Shown: piece after piece, positions 27,933 to 36,884 of the stretch
How the letters are laid out: the number at the start of each line of letters is the position of its first letter
Numbering within the stretch: position 1 is the stretch's first letter
Source of the DNA: a virus
Virus record (IMG/VR): IMGVR_UViG_3300030202_000014
Location: 1-57,421 of that record
Direction: 5' to 3' (one strand)
DNA length: 57,421 nt
Position numbers and translations under genes: made by a program
Notes under the pieces: generated by a model
What the model was told of the DNA's origin: nothing
Database searches by the model: none
Seen by the model: the letters and a program-made list of their open reading frames with translations, nothing else

Positions 27933-30900
27933 ATGGCTAGTGATTTTCAAAACTACTTGAAGCAACAAAGAGAAGGAGAACTAGATAATCAGGAAACTCA
28001 ATCCTTTGTGTCTCCACCAATTACTGAGCCTGTAATAAACGATGTACCTACATCTTCTAGCAGATTTCAAGATTATCTAAAGGGCAATCCAGAAACAAAA
28101 CTACCAGAAACTAAACCTCTTCCTGAGTTAGAGCCAGAGGTTGCACCACCAGAGCAAGAAGAAACAAGTGTTAGCCCAGAGTTGATGGACTTAGTTGATC
28201 AGGCTTACACACGTACTGTAGATTACTTCGGTGACTTGGTAGATGAACAAGACACAGACGAAATACTAAAACATATCAAAGAAGAAAAAGCTGACAAAGA
28301 AAGAATAATGCAGCAAATGATTGATGGTGGTAGGTTTGAGTCTCGTGAACAGGCACTTAACTATTTAAGAGAAACAAATCCAGAAAGTATTTTATTAAAG
28401 TCTGACGGTGAAGCACTGATGGGTATCATTGGTAACTTAGATGCCACACCAGAAAGTCAAAGAGATAAGATGCTAAGTTATCTGCAGAGTGAGAATGCAG
28501 TAACACGTAGAGTTGCAGAAGCTACACTGCGTAACATGAATGAGTCCACACTGGGTGCAATGAATGGCACTATCTTTGCAGATGAAATGCTTAACCCTGT
28601 AACTGCACTGGCAGATGTGCCTGTATTTGCAAAGGGTGCAAAGACTGCATTTCAAGAGGGCAGATACTTAGATGCAGCAGGTAACGTGGTAGGTGCAGCA
28701 GTATCTGTATTACCTGCAGGTGTTATCGCTACAAAGAGTGCCAAGGGTATAAAGAAACTAGGCAAAACTCCAGAAGAACAGTTAGAGTTAGCACGTAGAT
28801 ATAACTACGGTGGCGCACAACTAGCTACACTAGAGGCAGCAGAGGATGCTCGTAAACGTGCATCAGCAGCAGCAGAAGCAAATGCAGATGTCTCTGAAGA
28901 ATTAATCAGAGCATTTGAGAGAAAGACAAACAAAACTATTTCTACCACAACTGACGATGGTAGACTTGTCATAGACTTTGACAAAGCAAAAGACGCAGGA
29001 AGAGAGACTGCTTTTGAAGCAGAAGGTAAGCTGTTAGATATAGCTACCACAAGTCCTGACGAACTTATAACTTCCCCCATCCTTAACCCAGACAAGTTTG
29101 ACGGTATTGTTGCAGCAGCAGCAGAGCTAAAGAAAGCTAACCCAAAAGCATTTGACAATGACAAAACAATCATTGAGAACTTACTTGAATTGACAGTAAG
29201 CGAGGATATGATTGGTGGTCAAGAACTTATAGACATGCTACATAAGTATGGTCTTACATTTGAAGATTATGTCTTGACTGTAATTGGCAGTGGTTCTGAT
29301 GCAGGTAAAGTACTAAACTCATTATCTCAAGTAAGACGGTTAAAACCTAAGAATGTAAGAGATGCAGATGATGTAGCTAAGAAAGCACGTGAGGACTATT
29401 CTTTTCTTGGTTTAGTAGACCGTAAAGGTGTTATGCGTGTTGAAAATATTAGACGTGGTGGATTGGTATCACAAATTGCTACGGCTGCACGTAACCTTAC
29501 ATCAGGTGGCATACGTGCTCCCCTTGAGGGCTTGGGTAATGTAATGGACAATGCTCTATATGAGTATGCTAAACCTATTCGTGGTGGAATACGTGATGCT
29601 GAAGGTGGTTTTGTAGGGGCAGGTAGAGTTTTATTTTCTGGAGAAAATTGGCGTGGTAGTTTTAACCACATGAAATACATGTTTTCTCGTCCAGATGTAG
29701 CAAAAGGATACACTGATCTAATACTTAATCAACCAGAATTAGCTAAACAATTTGATGCAATGTTTAACAACATAAACGAAATACAAAAGCTAACAGGGCG
29801 TGGTTCAGGAACAAAGATGGATAAACTTTTATCTGCTCTTGAAGATGGTGTAGACGTATTAAATACACCCAACCGTTGGCAAGAATACTTGATTAGACGT
29901 GGGCAATTCTTTGGTGAATTAGAGCGTCTTACAAAACGTGAGTATGGTATTGATCTTATAGATACTCTTAATCAAGGTAAACTAAAAGATTTGATAGCTG
30001 ACTCATCTAAGGTTGTACCAGAAGGTAAGGACAGTTTTCTATCGTTAGTAGATAGGTCAGTAACAAAAGCTCTGGATGTAACGTATGCTAAACAACCAGA
30101 CATAGAATTTTTTAGAAGTACATCTAGCTTTATTACACGTAACGGTCTTACTGTAATTGCTCCGTTCCCACGTTTTATGTTTAACAGTATGGAACTTATG
30201 GGTCAGTATGCAGGTGGTTCTCTTATACCTCTTACACGTAAGGTGTCTAGCATAGTTATAAAAGGACAACGTGGGCCGTTAACAGAAAAAGATAGACAAC
30301 GTATATCAAGAAACCTGTTAGGTATAGCAACCGTAGGTGCAGCTTACATGTACCGTTCATCTGAAGGTGTACCTGCTGAATATAATCAGATACCTGTAGG
30401 CACAGAGGGTCAGATGGATACTACACCTACATATCCAATGGCTCATTTTTTATACGCAGGTGAGGCTGTTAAAAGATTAAAAGATGGAACTTTTGATAAC
30501 TGGTTTAATGCAAAAGAGTTTGCAGAGTTATTTGTAGGTATGAACTTACGTACTGGTGTAGGAAATTCTATACTAGAGGAAATGGCATCTATAGCAAGTG
30601 GAACAGACTTAACATCTGGTGAAGCTGCAGGACGTGCAGTAGGGAGAACTCTTGGCAACTATCTAGGTACATGGGCTGTGCCATTTGCACAAGTAATTGA
30701 TGCAGAACGTGCAGCAGGTATACGACAGACAGACTTTATAAATGTTGCACAAGACCCTGAGTTAAACTTTTGGGGTACAACAGGTAAAGAAATTAAACGG
30801 TCATTCCAACAACGTGGTATGTTTCTATCTCCTGAAGCTGAGTCAGAACTACCACGTAAAGAGTATCCGTTTTATCCTGACGGTAAGCAAAGACTGTATC

Positions 30901-31412
30901 CAGAGGCAAAGTTTTTAGGTGCAACCATAACTAACCGTCCATCAGATGAAGGTGAGTACTTACAAAAACTAGGATTTGATTACAGAAACTTTGGTAGTAA
31001 GAGTAAGGTTCCAAGCATACAAGCGTTTGAGCAGCAGAAGATAAATGAGTACATGACTGTTCTTGTAGACATTGCAAAGAACAGAGAAATGGAAGAGTTA
31101 AAAGAATACTACAGAGAAGATAATGCTGAACTACGTGAAGAGTTTACTGAGACTGAGTATCTTGCAAATAAGATAAGGCCACTGGTAACAGAAAAACTTA
31201 CAGAGTTTAAGGCTGAGATAGCAGATGGAAAAATAATGCAGGGAGATAAGTATGCTCGTGCCTTAACTAAGTATAGAAGAATACAACCTGACTTTAGAAA
31301 GTTAGCTACAACAGATTTTACTCAAAGGTACAATCGTTCACCCGATCCATTAGACCCAGACGATTTAAATAAGTTAATTGTTATAGCAAAAGCATACAAA
31401 GAAGGATACTAA
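27933..31412 (+). CDS. Large putative internal virion (ejection) protein
   Basis: 1,159 residues from the ATG at 27933, just after the upstream stop; an upstream in-frame TTG at 27912 is less likely. Proline/Glu-rich N-terminus, helical middle with Ala-rich stretches (residues ~205-260), and a long C-terminal part with hydrophobic patches (LLGIATVGAAYMYR). It is the last gene of the rightward virion operon, like the largest ejection protein of other podoviruses. No catalytic motif such as a transglycosylase was recognised. Confidence 0.6.
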   Translation: MASDFQNYLKQQREGELDNQETQSFVSPPITEPVINDVPTSSSRFQDYLKGNPETKLPETKPLPELEPEVAPPEQEETSVSPELMDLVDQAYTRTVDYFGDLVDEQDTDEILKHIKEEKADKERIMQQMIDGGRFESREQALNYLRETNPESILLKSDGEALMGIIGNLDATPESQRDKMLSYLQSENAVTRRVAEATLRNMNESTLGAMNGTIFADEMLNPVTALADVPVFAKGAKTAFQEGRYLDAAGNVVGAAVSVLPAGVIATKSAKGIKKLGKTPEEQLELARRYNYGGAQLATLEAAEDARKRASAAAEANADVSEELIRAFERKTNKTISTTTDDGRLVIDFDKAKDAGRETAFEAEGKLLDIATTSPDELITSPILNPDKFDGIVAAAAELKKANPKAFDNDKTIIENLLELTVSEDMIGGQELIDMLHKYGLTFEDYVLTVIGSGSDAGKVLNSLSQVRRLKPKNVRDADDVAKKAREDYSFLGLVDRKGVMRVENIRRGGLVSQIATAARNLTSGGIRAPLEGLGNVMDNALYEYAKPIRGGIRDAEGGFVGAGRVLFSGENWRGSFNHMKYMFSRPDVAKGYTDLILNQPELAKQFDAMFNNINEIQKLTGRGSGTKMDKLLSALEDGVDVLNTPNRWQEYLIRRGQFFGELERLTKREYGIDLIDTLNQGKLKDLIADSSKVVPEGKDSFLSLVDRSVTKALDVTYAKQPDIEFFRSTSSFITRNGLTVIAPFPRFMFNSMELMGQYAGGSLIPLTRKVSSIVIKGQRGPLTEKDRQRISRNLLGIATVGAAYMYRSSEGVPAEYNQIPVGTEGQMDTTPTYPMAHFLYAGEAVKRLKDGTFDNWFNAKEFAELFVGMNLRTGVGNSILEEMASIASGTDLTSGEAAGRAVGRTLGNYLGTWAVPFAQVIDAERAAGIRQTDFINVAQDPELNFWGTTGKEIKRSFQQRGMFLSPEAESELPRKEYPFYPDGKQRLYPEAKFLGATITNRPSDEGEYLQKLGFDYRNFGSKSKVPSIQAFEQQKINEYMTVLVDIAKNREMEELKEYYREDNAELREEFTETEYLANKIRPLVTEKLTEFKAEIADGKIMQGDKYARALTKYRRIQPDFRKLATTDFTQRYNRSPDPLDPDDLNKLIVIAKAYKEGY

Positions 31413-31415
31413 GAA

Positions 31416-31442
31416 GGGGGCAATTAAGCCCCCCTTTTTTTT
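31416..31442 (+). terminator. Rho-independent terminator at the end of the virion operon
   Basis: GGGGGC at 31416-31421 pairs with GCCCCC at 31428-31433 across a 6-base loop and is followed by eight T residues. It lies 4 bases after the stop of the last virion gene, and the converging leftward operon ends at 31441 within its T run. On the minus strand the stem is not followed by a good T run, so termination there would be weak. Confidence 0.92.
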
Positions 31443-31587
31443 ATTCTGGTATTGTCCAAGGATAACATGGAACGATACTCTGTTTACAGTACTTTGCGTT
31501 GTCCACCAGTAGAACTGGCAATACACAGATAACAAAGAAACAAAATAAGAAAGGCCATATCAAACCTTTTGTGCTACAAAAATTCAT
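31441..31587 (-). CDS. Small membrane protein, last gene of the early operon
   Basis: 48 residues, too short for usual gene calling. A polar start (MNFCSTKGLIW) leads into a hydrophobic helix (PFLFCFFVICVLPVLLV) and a short tail with two more Cys (KYCKQSIVPCYPW). It overlaps the previous stop as ATGA. The stop codon falls in the T run of the terminator. A lysis or inner-membrane role is possible; no family recognised. Confidence 0.55.
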   Translation of the reverse strand: MNFCSTKGLIWPFLFCFFVICVLPVLLVDNAKYCKQSIVPCYPWTIPE

Positions 31588-31667
31588 TTATAGTTTCTCG
31601 TGAATACCCATATTGCTCCTGCAATAATACAAAACAATATGAACATTGCCATATAAATATCACTCAT
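31584..31667 (-). CDS. 27-residue membrane peptide
   Basis: MSDIYMAMFILFCIIAG followed by AIWVFTRNYK: a single membrane helix with a basic C-terminal end. It overlaps both the mazG stop and the next start by ATGA, so three genes are translationally coupled. Such tight coupling supports that it is real despite its size. Confidence 0.5.
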   Translation of the reverse strand: MSDIYMAMFILFCIIAGAIWVFTRNYK

Positions 31668-32026
31668 CGTTTATCACCACTTCCTTGTATAACTCCTCTA
31701 AGCTTTCTGTCATGTAACTTTCGTAGGTTATTCTTTGCGAGGTCTTTCATGTCCACATTCAAGTCACGACACAGTGCAGCAATGTACCACAAGCAATCCC
31801 CCACCTCATCTGCTATAGCTTCACGGTTGAAGTTACCATCACGTAGTATCTTCTTTACTTTGTTTGCCACCTCACCTGCCTCTGCTGCCAAGCCCAGTGC
31901 AGGATAGATTACTGCATGTTCTGCCTTGTACACAGCAGTGTCTGATGCCATGTCTTGATATGACTTAAAGTCTACATTCTCATATTTATGCTCCATATAT
32001 TTTCTAGCCTCTTGCTCTAGCTTCAT
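31664..32026 (-). CDS. mazG: MazG-like nucleotide pyrophosphohydrolase
   Basis: 120 residues. All-alpha NTP pyrophosphohydrolases cut NTP or dNTP to NMP and PPi using Mg. The metal motif is complete: E49-A-G-E52 and E74-V-G-D77 in LAAEAGEVANKVKKI and IADEVGDCLWYIA. A single MazG domain is usual for phages. It lies at the end of the nucleotide-metabolism block with NrdJ. Possible roles are removing altered dNTPs or lowering alarmone levels; both are inference. Confidence 0.85.
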   Translation of the reverse strand: MKLEQEARKYMEHKYENVDFKSYQDMASDTAVYKAEHAVIYPALGLAAEAGEVANKVKKILRDGNFNREAIADEVGDCLWYIAALCRDLNVDMKDLAKNNLRKLHDRKLRGVIQGSGDKR

Positions 32027-32231
32027 GTTGTTTTACCTTTTTTAACTGCTCAAAATAGGCTTTGTTAAATCCCCTATTCCATTCACGATGTTGCATCGTG
32101 TCTTTGTGAAAAGGATTACCCACCCTTCCACGTCTAAAGTCTCCGTATCCTTGTTCGAACTGAAACTTTAATGGTGCATCATATTTTCCAAGGCCACGTT
32201 CCTTACGAGTTTTCTTTTGTGTATATGGCAT
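32004..32231 (-). CDS. Small basic RMF/CrpP-like protein
   Basis: 75 residues, basic. The core FEQGYGDFRRGRVGNPF, then REWNRGFNKAYFEQ, resembles the ribosome modulation factor / CrpP pattern (G-x3-R-x-G ... NP[YF] ... W-x2-G[FW]-x3-Y). RMF-type proteins bind ribosomes. Here this is a pattern match by eye, not proof. Overlaps mazG by 23 bases. Confidence 0.5.
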   Translation of the reverse strand: MPYTQKKTRKERGLGKYDAPLKFQFEQGYGDFRRGRVGNPFHKDTMQHREWNRGFNKAYFEQLKKVKQHEARARG

Positions 32232-32243
32232 ATGATATTCTCC

Positions 32244-32717
32244 TTACGCTAAGTTAATTAATTCTGCTTCTGTGTATGGAATGTGAAAAAAATATTCTTT
32301 ACGTCTAGCATTGGCTAACCATATCTCCTTTGCACACTCTTCTGTAAGTTGATAGTCCTTGATTCTCCATGCTTGCTTACAGTCATGACGTATCACGTAG
32401 AAGTTGCAGTACGTCTTGTCACCTTGTACTTCCTTGTACTTATTAATCAGTCTGTACTTGCGGTATGGTATGCGTATCTCTGTCCACTTAGGATTCCAAT
32501 CGCCTGTCCATTGGTTCTTCATTTCTACTTCAATGTAATACATACCGTCATTCTTCTCACTCTTTATGTCAAACGAGAAGTCTTCTTCTGTATCAAGAAT
32601 GTTGTGTCCATTGCTAACTAAATAATCTGTTATTACTGTCTTAGCTTTACTGTCATTCTCTGCGTATGACTGAGGTTGAAATCTTCTGTAATATGATCCT
32701 TTGATTGGTTGTAACAT
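32244..32717 (-). CDS. Putative PD-(D/E)xK nuclease-like protein
   Basis: 157 residues. An Asp (DFSFDIKSE, around residues 46-54) is followed by IEVEMKNQW, giving D...E-x-K, the usual core of the PD-(D/E)xK nuclease fold. Helices with FYVIRHDCKQAW follow. Could be a small endonuclease acting on branched or host DNA. No specific family recognised, so the nuclease call is tentative. Confidence 0.45.
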   Translation of the reverse strand: MLQPIKGSYYRRFQPQSYAENDSKAKTVITDYLVSNGHNILDTEEDFSFDIKSEKNDGMYYIEVEMKNQWTGDWNPKWTEIRIPYRKYRLINKYKEVQGDKTYCNFYVIRHDCKQAWRIKDYQLTEECAKEIWLANARRKEYFFHIPYTEAELINLA

Positions 32718-32727
32718 GATACTCTCC

Positions 32728-34626
32728 TTATGTTAAATCTACAATTTCACAGACATCGCCAGAGCAAGCCATTGTCTGCATAGCTACGGTGTTATCTTCC
32801 TGTTCGTACTCTGATAGAGCATCCCAGTTGATTTGTTTTGGCATTGATTTAAGTAATGCCTTATATTCATCTCGTGTGCAATCCTGATATGGTGCTTGCT
32901 GATAAGTATGATCAGAGTGTGGTAAGAATGACACACCTGACATCTCATCAAAATGTTCGTACACAAATGCACCAACAGTCAACCACTCATCATCTCGCAC
33001 AGAGATAGTCACTGATGGTTTGTGTTCACACCAGTAACGTTGATACGTAAGCCACATCTCTAGTTGTTCTATGGCTGTCATATCATTACGTGTTACAGCC
33101 CTGTTAGGTGACATTACAGGAAAGCTGAACACGGTAGTCGTGTCACCCTTGAACACACATGGTTCATTTGGTATTCCCTGATCTATCATAAACTGTGTGA
33201 GTGGGTCTTTATTATCACCACGTACAGTACGTATGTAGTAGGGGGAATGTCTTGCATGAATACCACTGGCTGAGTCTACAAGCTGCGACACAGTGCCTGA
33301 TGGTTTAACACAGGTGATAGATACAGAAGCATTGATCTTCAGTCTCTCTGCCCATTCTGCGTTTGTCTGTACTGCAACCTCACGTAACTGAGACAGTGTG
33401 CTTTCAAGACCTTTGTTCTTCATAGTCATCAGTGGGTTGTCCATTATTCCTGTGAGCGACACACCCAACAGTCGTTCTTCTTCGGTATTTCGTTGCCACA
33501 CTTTTCGCAGATATGGGAACTTAGTGAAGGAAGACTGAATAGTGCCAAGAATCGTTGCCAACTTGACCTTACGTGCAAGGCTATCATAAGTATCTGTAGC
33601 CCTAACCACGACTTCAGTAAGATTACAGAACTGATACGGTCTAAGAATAATCTCGCTGCAAGGATTAGTTCCAAACTCATGTTCTGGATCACGCCTACCA
33701 TACTTTGCAGCTTGTTTTTTAGATGCTTCACGGTTGAATACTCCTCTTTCACCTGACTTACTTTCCACAAGAGATAGCCACTCACGCATGAATGTTTCAA
33801 TATCAGGCTTCTCTGTGTAAGAAACTGAGTTGTTCGCCAATGCTCTGTGTGCAGCAGTCTCCCACCACTGTCCTGACTTAGCATGACGCATACGATCATC
33901 ACTTAGGTTAGACAAAGAAATCATTGCTGACCTACGTACACCACCTACAACTACTATCTGTCCAATAAAACACATCAAGTCATGGCATTCCATAGATGTT
34001 AGCCTACGGCCTTGTGCATTTTTAAATGTCTGAACTGAGAAATTAAATAGTTCAACTAATGGAGCAGGTCCACTAGCACGTCCACCGAATGTCTTGAGTC
34101 TTGCACCTGCAGGACGTACCTGAGAGACATCCCACTTGGGAATCTCACCTGCCCATAGGAGTGCTAACAATTGCCTGAACGCTTTCGCCCACCCCTCTTT
34201 ACTGTCTTTGACAACGATAGTAGTGTCGCTGACGAACAATTCAGGAACTTCAGGAAGTTTTTGGACGAACTGTCGTTCCACACTGAAGCCGACACCAGTA
34301 CCACAGAGCAAGATGAACATGGCCTCATCAAAAGATTTAGGATCGTCAACTGGTAAATAGCTACAGTTGTATCCTGCCGTATTGTCTCGCTCCAATGCAG
34401 GTCCACTGGTCATCATGGCTCTCATGCTTGGCATAATCTCCAAGTCTAGGATTGCATCACGTATCTCATTGATGTACGTGTCACTACCTGCAACCTTACG
34501 AACTACATTATCCATGTATCGTTCTACTGTTTCTCCCCAGTTTTCACGCCCTTTGCCATCAAAGTATTTTGCATAACGTGATTTATGTATAAATGACTGA
34601 TAGTCAGTCGGTAAATAATTACTCAT
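32728..34626 (-). CDS. nrdJ: Class II (B12-dependent) ribonucleotide reductase
   Basis: 632 residues. Converts ribonucleotides to deoxyribonucleotides with adenosylcobalamin as radical source, working without oxygen. Key residues are in place: C88 and C334 as the redox pair, radical-site C323 and E325 in NPCSEI (C323-C334 spacing of 11, as in the Lactobacillus enzyme), and the C-terminal shuttle pair C621/C626 in ACSGDVCEIVDL. Somewhat shorter than the ~740-residue bacterial monomeric form. No partner subunit gene is present, as expected for class II. It ties phage DNA supply to B12 available in the host. Confidence 0.93.
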   Translation of the reverse strand: MSNYLPTDYQSFIHKSRYAKYFDGKGRENWGETVERYMDNVVRKVAGSDTYINEIRDAILDLEIMPSMRAMMTSGPALERDNTAGYNCSYLPVDDPKSFDEAMFILLCGTGVGFSVERQFVQKLPEVPELFVSDTTIVVKDSKEGWAKAFRQLLALLWAGEIPKWDVSQVRPAGARLKTFGGRASGPAPLVELFNFSVQTFKNAQGRRLTSMECHDLMCFIGQIVVVGGVRRSAMISLSNLSDDRMRHAKSGQWWETAAHRALANNSVSYTEKPDIETFMREWLSLVESKSGERGVFNREASKKQAAKYGRRDPEHEFGTNPCSEIILRPYQFCNLTEVVVRATDTYDSLARKVKLATILGTIQSSFTKFPYLRKVWQRNTEEERLLGVSLTGIMDNPLMTMKNKGLESTLSQLREVAVQTNAEWAERLKINASVSITCVKPSGTVSQLVDSASGIHARHSPYYIRTVRGDNKDPLTQFMIDQGIPNEPCVFKGDTTTVFSFPVMSPNRAVTRNDMTAIEQLEMWLTYQRYWCEHKPSVTISVRDDEWLTVGAFVYEHFDEMSGVSFLPHSDHTYQQAPYQDCTRDEYKALLKSMPKQINWDALSEYEQEDNTVAMQTMACSGDVCEIVDLT

Positions 34627-34629
34627 TGT

Positions 34630-34788
34630 TTACTCCGTTAATATGTTTATTGCTTTAATCATCATTCCATCTATGTCGTAGATAAATTCTTGTAGAGTTT
34701 CATTTACCTCTTCTTTTATTTGACCATCGACAGGAACAGGATATTCATCTTCGTCTACTTGTAAAGTCAAGAACACTTTGATCTGCAT
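34630..34788 (-). CDS. Small acidic hypothetical protein upstream of nrdJ
   Basis: 52 residues (MQIKVFLTLQVDEDEYPVPV, then EEVNETLQEFIYDIDG). The stop lies 3 bases before the nrdJ start, and it overlaps the 3' end of the DUF3310 gene by 44 bases in another frame. It fills what would otherwise be an uncoded gap. Function unknown. Confidence 0.5.
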   Translation of the reverse strand: MQIKVFLTLQVDEDEYPVPVDGQIKEEVNETLQEFIYDIDGMMIKAINILTE

Positions 34789-34993
34789 CGTTTACCTCTA
34801 TTAGTTTATTCAGATACCATTGAGCTTTCTTTAAATCCTCAATGCCGTTTTTATAACGGTAACGCCACAAGTATTTTATTATGTTACCCTGTAAATAATA
34901 CTCGAACCCATCACCTGTTGCTGCTTGTATGGCATCAATGCATTCAATGCCAGATTGATTATAGTGTGGTGGTTTGTTTACATTGTCTGCCAT
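34745..34993 (-). CDS. DUF3310 protein (SaV-like)
   Basis: 82 residues. The family signature is nearly complete: PPHYNQSGIECIDAIQA, YLQGNIIKYLWRYRYKNG and IEDLKKAQWYLNKLI. DUF3310 proteins are common in phages beside nucleotide-metabolism genes and have been proposed to relate to nucleotide kinases, but the activity is not settled. Location next to nrdJ fits. Confidence 0.88.
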   Translation of the reverse strand: MADNVNKPPHYNQSGIECIDAIQAATGDGFEYYLQGNIIKYLWRYRYKNGIEDLKKAQWYLNKLIEVNDADQSVLDFTSRRR

Positions 34994-35001
34994 GCTCTCT
35001 C

Positions 35002-35343
35002 CTATTTAGTTGCACTAAAGTCTAGTTGAATTATGTTACTACCATCTTTAATTATTTCTGGTTTCTTTCTTTCTTTCTGTTGTTTTAACACACTTGCAGT
35101 ATAGTTGTAAAGCTGATCCCTAAACTTTAAATCATCTTCCATTAACGGAATAGATGATACAGCCATATTAGTTACAATGTCTACGTGTGTGTAGTCATCT
35201 TCTTTAAGAAAATTTTCATCCATTGTTATGTAGCCTACGTTAAGTTCTCCTGTCCAGTTATCTTCTCCATCAAGTATGGGTGATATACGTATAACAAAAT
35301 CGTTAGGCTCAAAGTCTACAAATATTCTATCAGTTCCATCCAT
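35002..35343 (-). CDS. Hypothetical protein
   Basis: 113 residues. Beta-rich N-terminal half (DRIFVDFEPNDFVIRISPIL, GELNVGYITMD) and helical C-terminal half ending in a short polar tail. Lies between DUF3310 and endonuclease I in the replication operon, separated by a single base from the latter. No family recognised. Confidence 0.55.
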   Translation of the reverse strand: MDGTDRIFVDFEPNDFVIRISPILDGEDNWTGELNVGYITMDENFLKEDDYTHVDIVTNMAVSSIPLMEDDLKFRDQLYNYTASVLKQQKERKKPEIIKDGSNIIQLDFSATK

Positions 35344-35344
35344 G

Positions 35345-35797
35345 CTATTTCCTTTCTATTTTCTTCAGTGGGAAAACTATTAGGTCTGGATGTTTATCTT
35401 TTCCTTTTTCCTTTAACCACTCTAACGGTACAACTCTGTCTGCGTACATAAATTTATTGCGTTCACACCAGATGCTGTAGGTTGTCTTTGCCCCTTTGCT
35501 TAACTTACGTTTGGAGCTTTCAAATACAAATCGTATATCAAGCTTGGGGTGTTGCTTCTTAATGAGCTTATGTTTCCTACGGTCATCTGATGTGAAACGA
35601 CCCTTGGTTTCAATTATAATGCCGTTTGGCAGCACAAAGTCTGGAGTGTATGTGCGATACATCAAGTCTTCCCACTCTATCTTGAGAGCCTCATACTTGA
35701 TAGGCACATTGTGTTCTACAAGATAATCTTTTACCTTTATCTCTAGCCCACTTCTGTAGCCATACTTTAATGCTGCCTGAAACTGCTTTCGATTCAC
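35345..35797 (-). CDS. Endonuclease I (Holliday-junction resolvase, T7 gp3-like)
   Basis: 150 residues. Cuts four-way junctions to debranch replicating phage DNA before packaging and, in T7, helps degrade host DNA. All catalytic residues of the T7 enzyme are present with matching spacing: E19 (YRSGLE), D53 (TPDF), E63 and K65 (IETKGRF). It starts with GTG, sharing bases with the previous stop (TAGTG). Length is equal to the T7 enzyme's. Confidence 0.93.
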   Translation of the reverse strand: MNRKQFQAALKYGYRSGLEIKVKDYLVEHNVPIKYEALKIEWEDLMYRTYTPDFVLPNGIIIETKGRFTSDDRRKHKLIKKQHPKLDIRFVFESSKRKLSKGAKTTYSIWCERNKFMYADRVVPLEWLKEKGKDKHPDLIVFPLKKIERK

Positions 35798-36027
35798 TAG
35801 AACTTCCAGTGATACGATGAAGTTAAGGGTATTCCAAATGACGTAGACGGATAGCCTAAGTCTTTTAGTTCTTGTTTAATAGCATCGTCTGCTTCCTTAC
35901 GTGCTTGTACTGCTGTACGTAGTCCTGCATACTTTGCTTCTCGCAGTGCTTTCTTTTTCTCTGCAAGGTCAGCTTCCATTGCACGAATTTCATCATGCAT
36001 TTCTTTCATTTCGTCTGTACTAATCAT
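35797..36027 (-). CDS. Small coiled-coil hypothetical protein
   Basis: 76 residues. The first ~55 residues are a charged coiled coil (MKEMHDEIRAMEADLAEKKK); the end (GYPSTSFGIPLTSSYHWKF) is aromatic. Coupled to endonuclease I by an overlapping stop and start. Function unknown. Confidence 0.55.
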   Translation of the reverse strand: MISTDEMKEMHDEIRAMEADLAEKKKALREAKYAGLRTAVQARKEADDAIKQELKDLGYPSTSFGIPLTSSYHWKF

Positions 36028-36029
36028 TA

Positions 36030-36884
36030 TTACTCCTTTAGTTCGACATACGCCACGATCTTAGGATCACGTGCTTGTGATACCTTAGATGGTAGCTCTT
36101 GCATATTAGGCCAACATGAAAAACGATAGTCACAGAACCTGCAATTATCATTCAGTACCATGTTGCCACTGGGCTTACCTCTGTAAGTCTCAGGAACAGC
36201 TTCAAAGCAACGTTCAAACTTATTCTCGTTAACTTTTTCAACTGTCTCTTTTAATTTAGTAAGTTCTTTTCGCATGTCAATAGCAGCAGGTACATATTTA
36301 AAGTCACCATTGGCTTTATTTACTACCCACCATCCACCTGCACGTTTGTCAGATGCTTTTGCATAACCTGCAAGCTGACCTACGTATCCAAATGGATCAC
36401 TCTTTTTTAGTGCGGCATATGACTCGAACTTATTGCGGTAAGACCAATCAGAAGCAGACTTTATATCATCCACTGCACCACCCATTATAAGATCATAACT
36501 ACCAGAAACCCTAGTACCATTAGAATCTCCCACATCAAGAGTAACTTGATCAGTGTCATCAAAGTCCACTTTAGCTTCTTTAAGCAAGCCTTTAAAAATT
36601 GCTTCAACTATGTCTCCTATCATCATGTTCATTACAAACGTGGATGGTTTTGGTAATGCACTCTCAGGTTTATTCTTTTCAAACCAGAGTTGACAGGTAG
36701 GACGTCCAATGTTGGACATCCGTAACCTGAACTCCTTTCGAGATTTACCACTACCAAACTGACGTATGACTGCTTCTGCCACCTCTTCACCAATTCTCTT
36801 AGCAGTTTCTTCTGAGAAGGTAGTCTTCCCATCAATTGCATCAGACATAAACTGGTGAAGTTTCAGTTCAGCAGGATGGTTCAT
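36030..36884 (-). CDS. Cas4/RecB-like exonuclease with putative Fe-S cluster
   Basis: 284 residues. PD-(D/E)xK nuclease: D131 (GSYDLI), D140-I-K142 in AVDDIKSAS, and a RecB-type QxxxY (Q170-Y174 in YVGQLAGYAKA). Four Cys frame the domain (C64, then C248, C251, C257 in NDNCRFCDYRFSCW), the arrangement that holds a 4Fe-4S cluster in Cas4 and AddB. It likely serves as the replication or recombination exonuclease, in the place T7 gp6 takes. One GTCCAA-NN-TTGGAC element lies in the gene at 36704. Confidence 0.82.
   Translation of the reverse strand: MNHPAELKLHQFMSDAIDGKTTFSEETAKRIGEEVAEAVIRQFGSGKSRKEFRLRMSNIGRPTCQLWFEKNKPESALPKPSTFVMNMMIGDIVEAIFKGLLKEAKVDFDDTDQVTLDVGDSNGTRVSGSYDLIMGGAVDDIKSASDWSYRNKFESYAALKKSDPFGYVGQLAGYAKASDKRAGGWWVVNKANGDFKYVPAAIDMRKELTKLKETVEKVNENKFERCFEAVPETYRGKPSGNMVLNDNCRFCDYRFSCWPNMQELPSKVSQARDPKIVAYVELKE
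36704..36717. repeat. GTCCAA-TG-TTGGAC element, copy 1
   Basis: 14-bp hyphenated palindrome within the exonuclease gene, encoding part of SNIG. The shared flanks form CGTCCAATGTTGGACA. Confidence 0.8.

Noticed and set aside
31569-31907. Plus-strand frame of 112 codons opposite mazG
   Set aside because: mazG on the minus strand has its complete catalytic motif; the plus frame follows a terminator and has no ribosome site.
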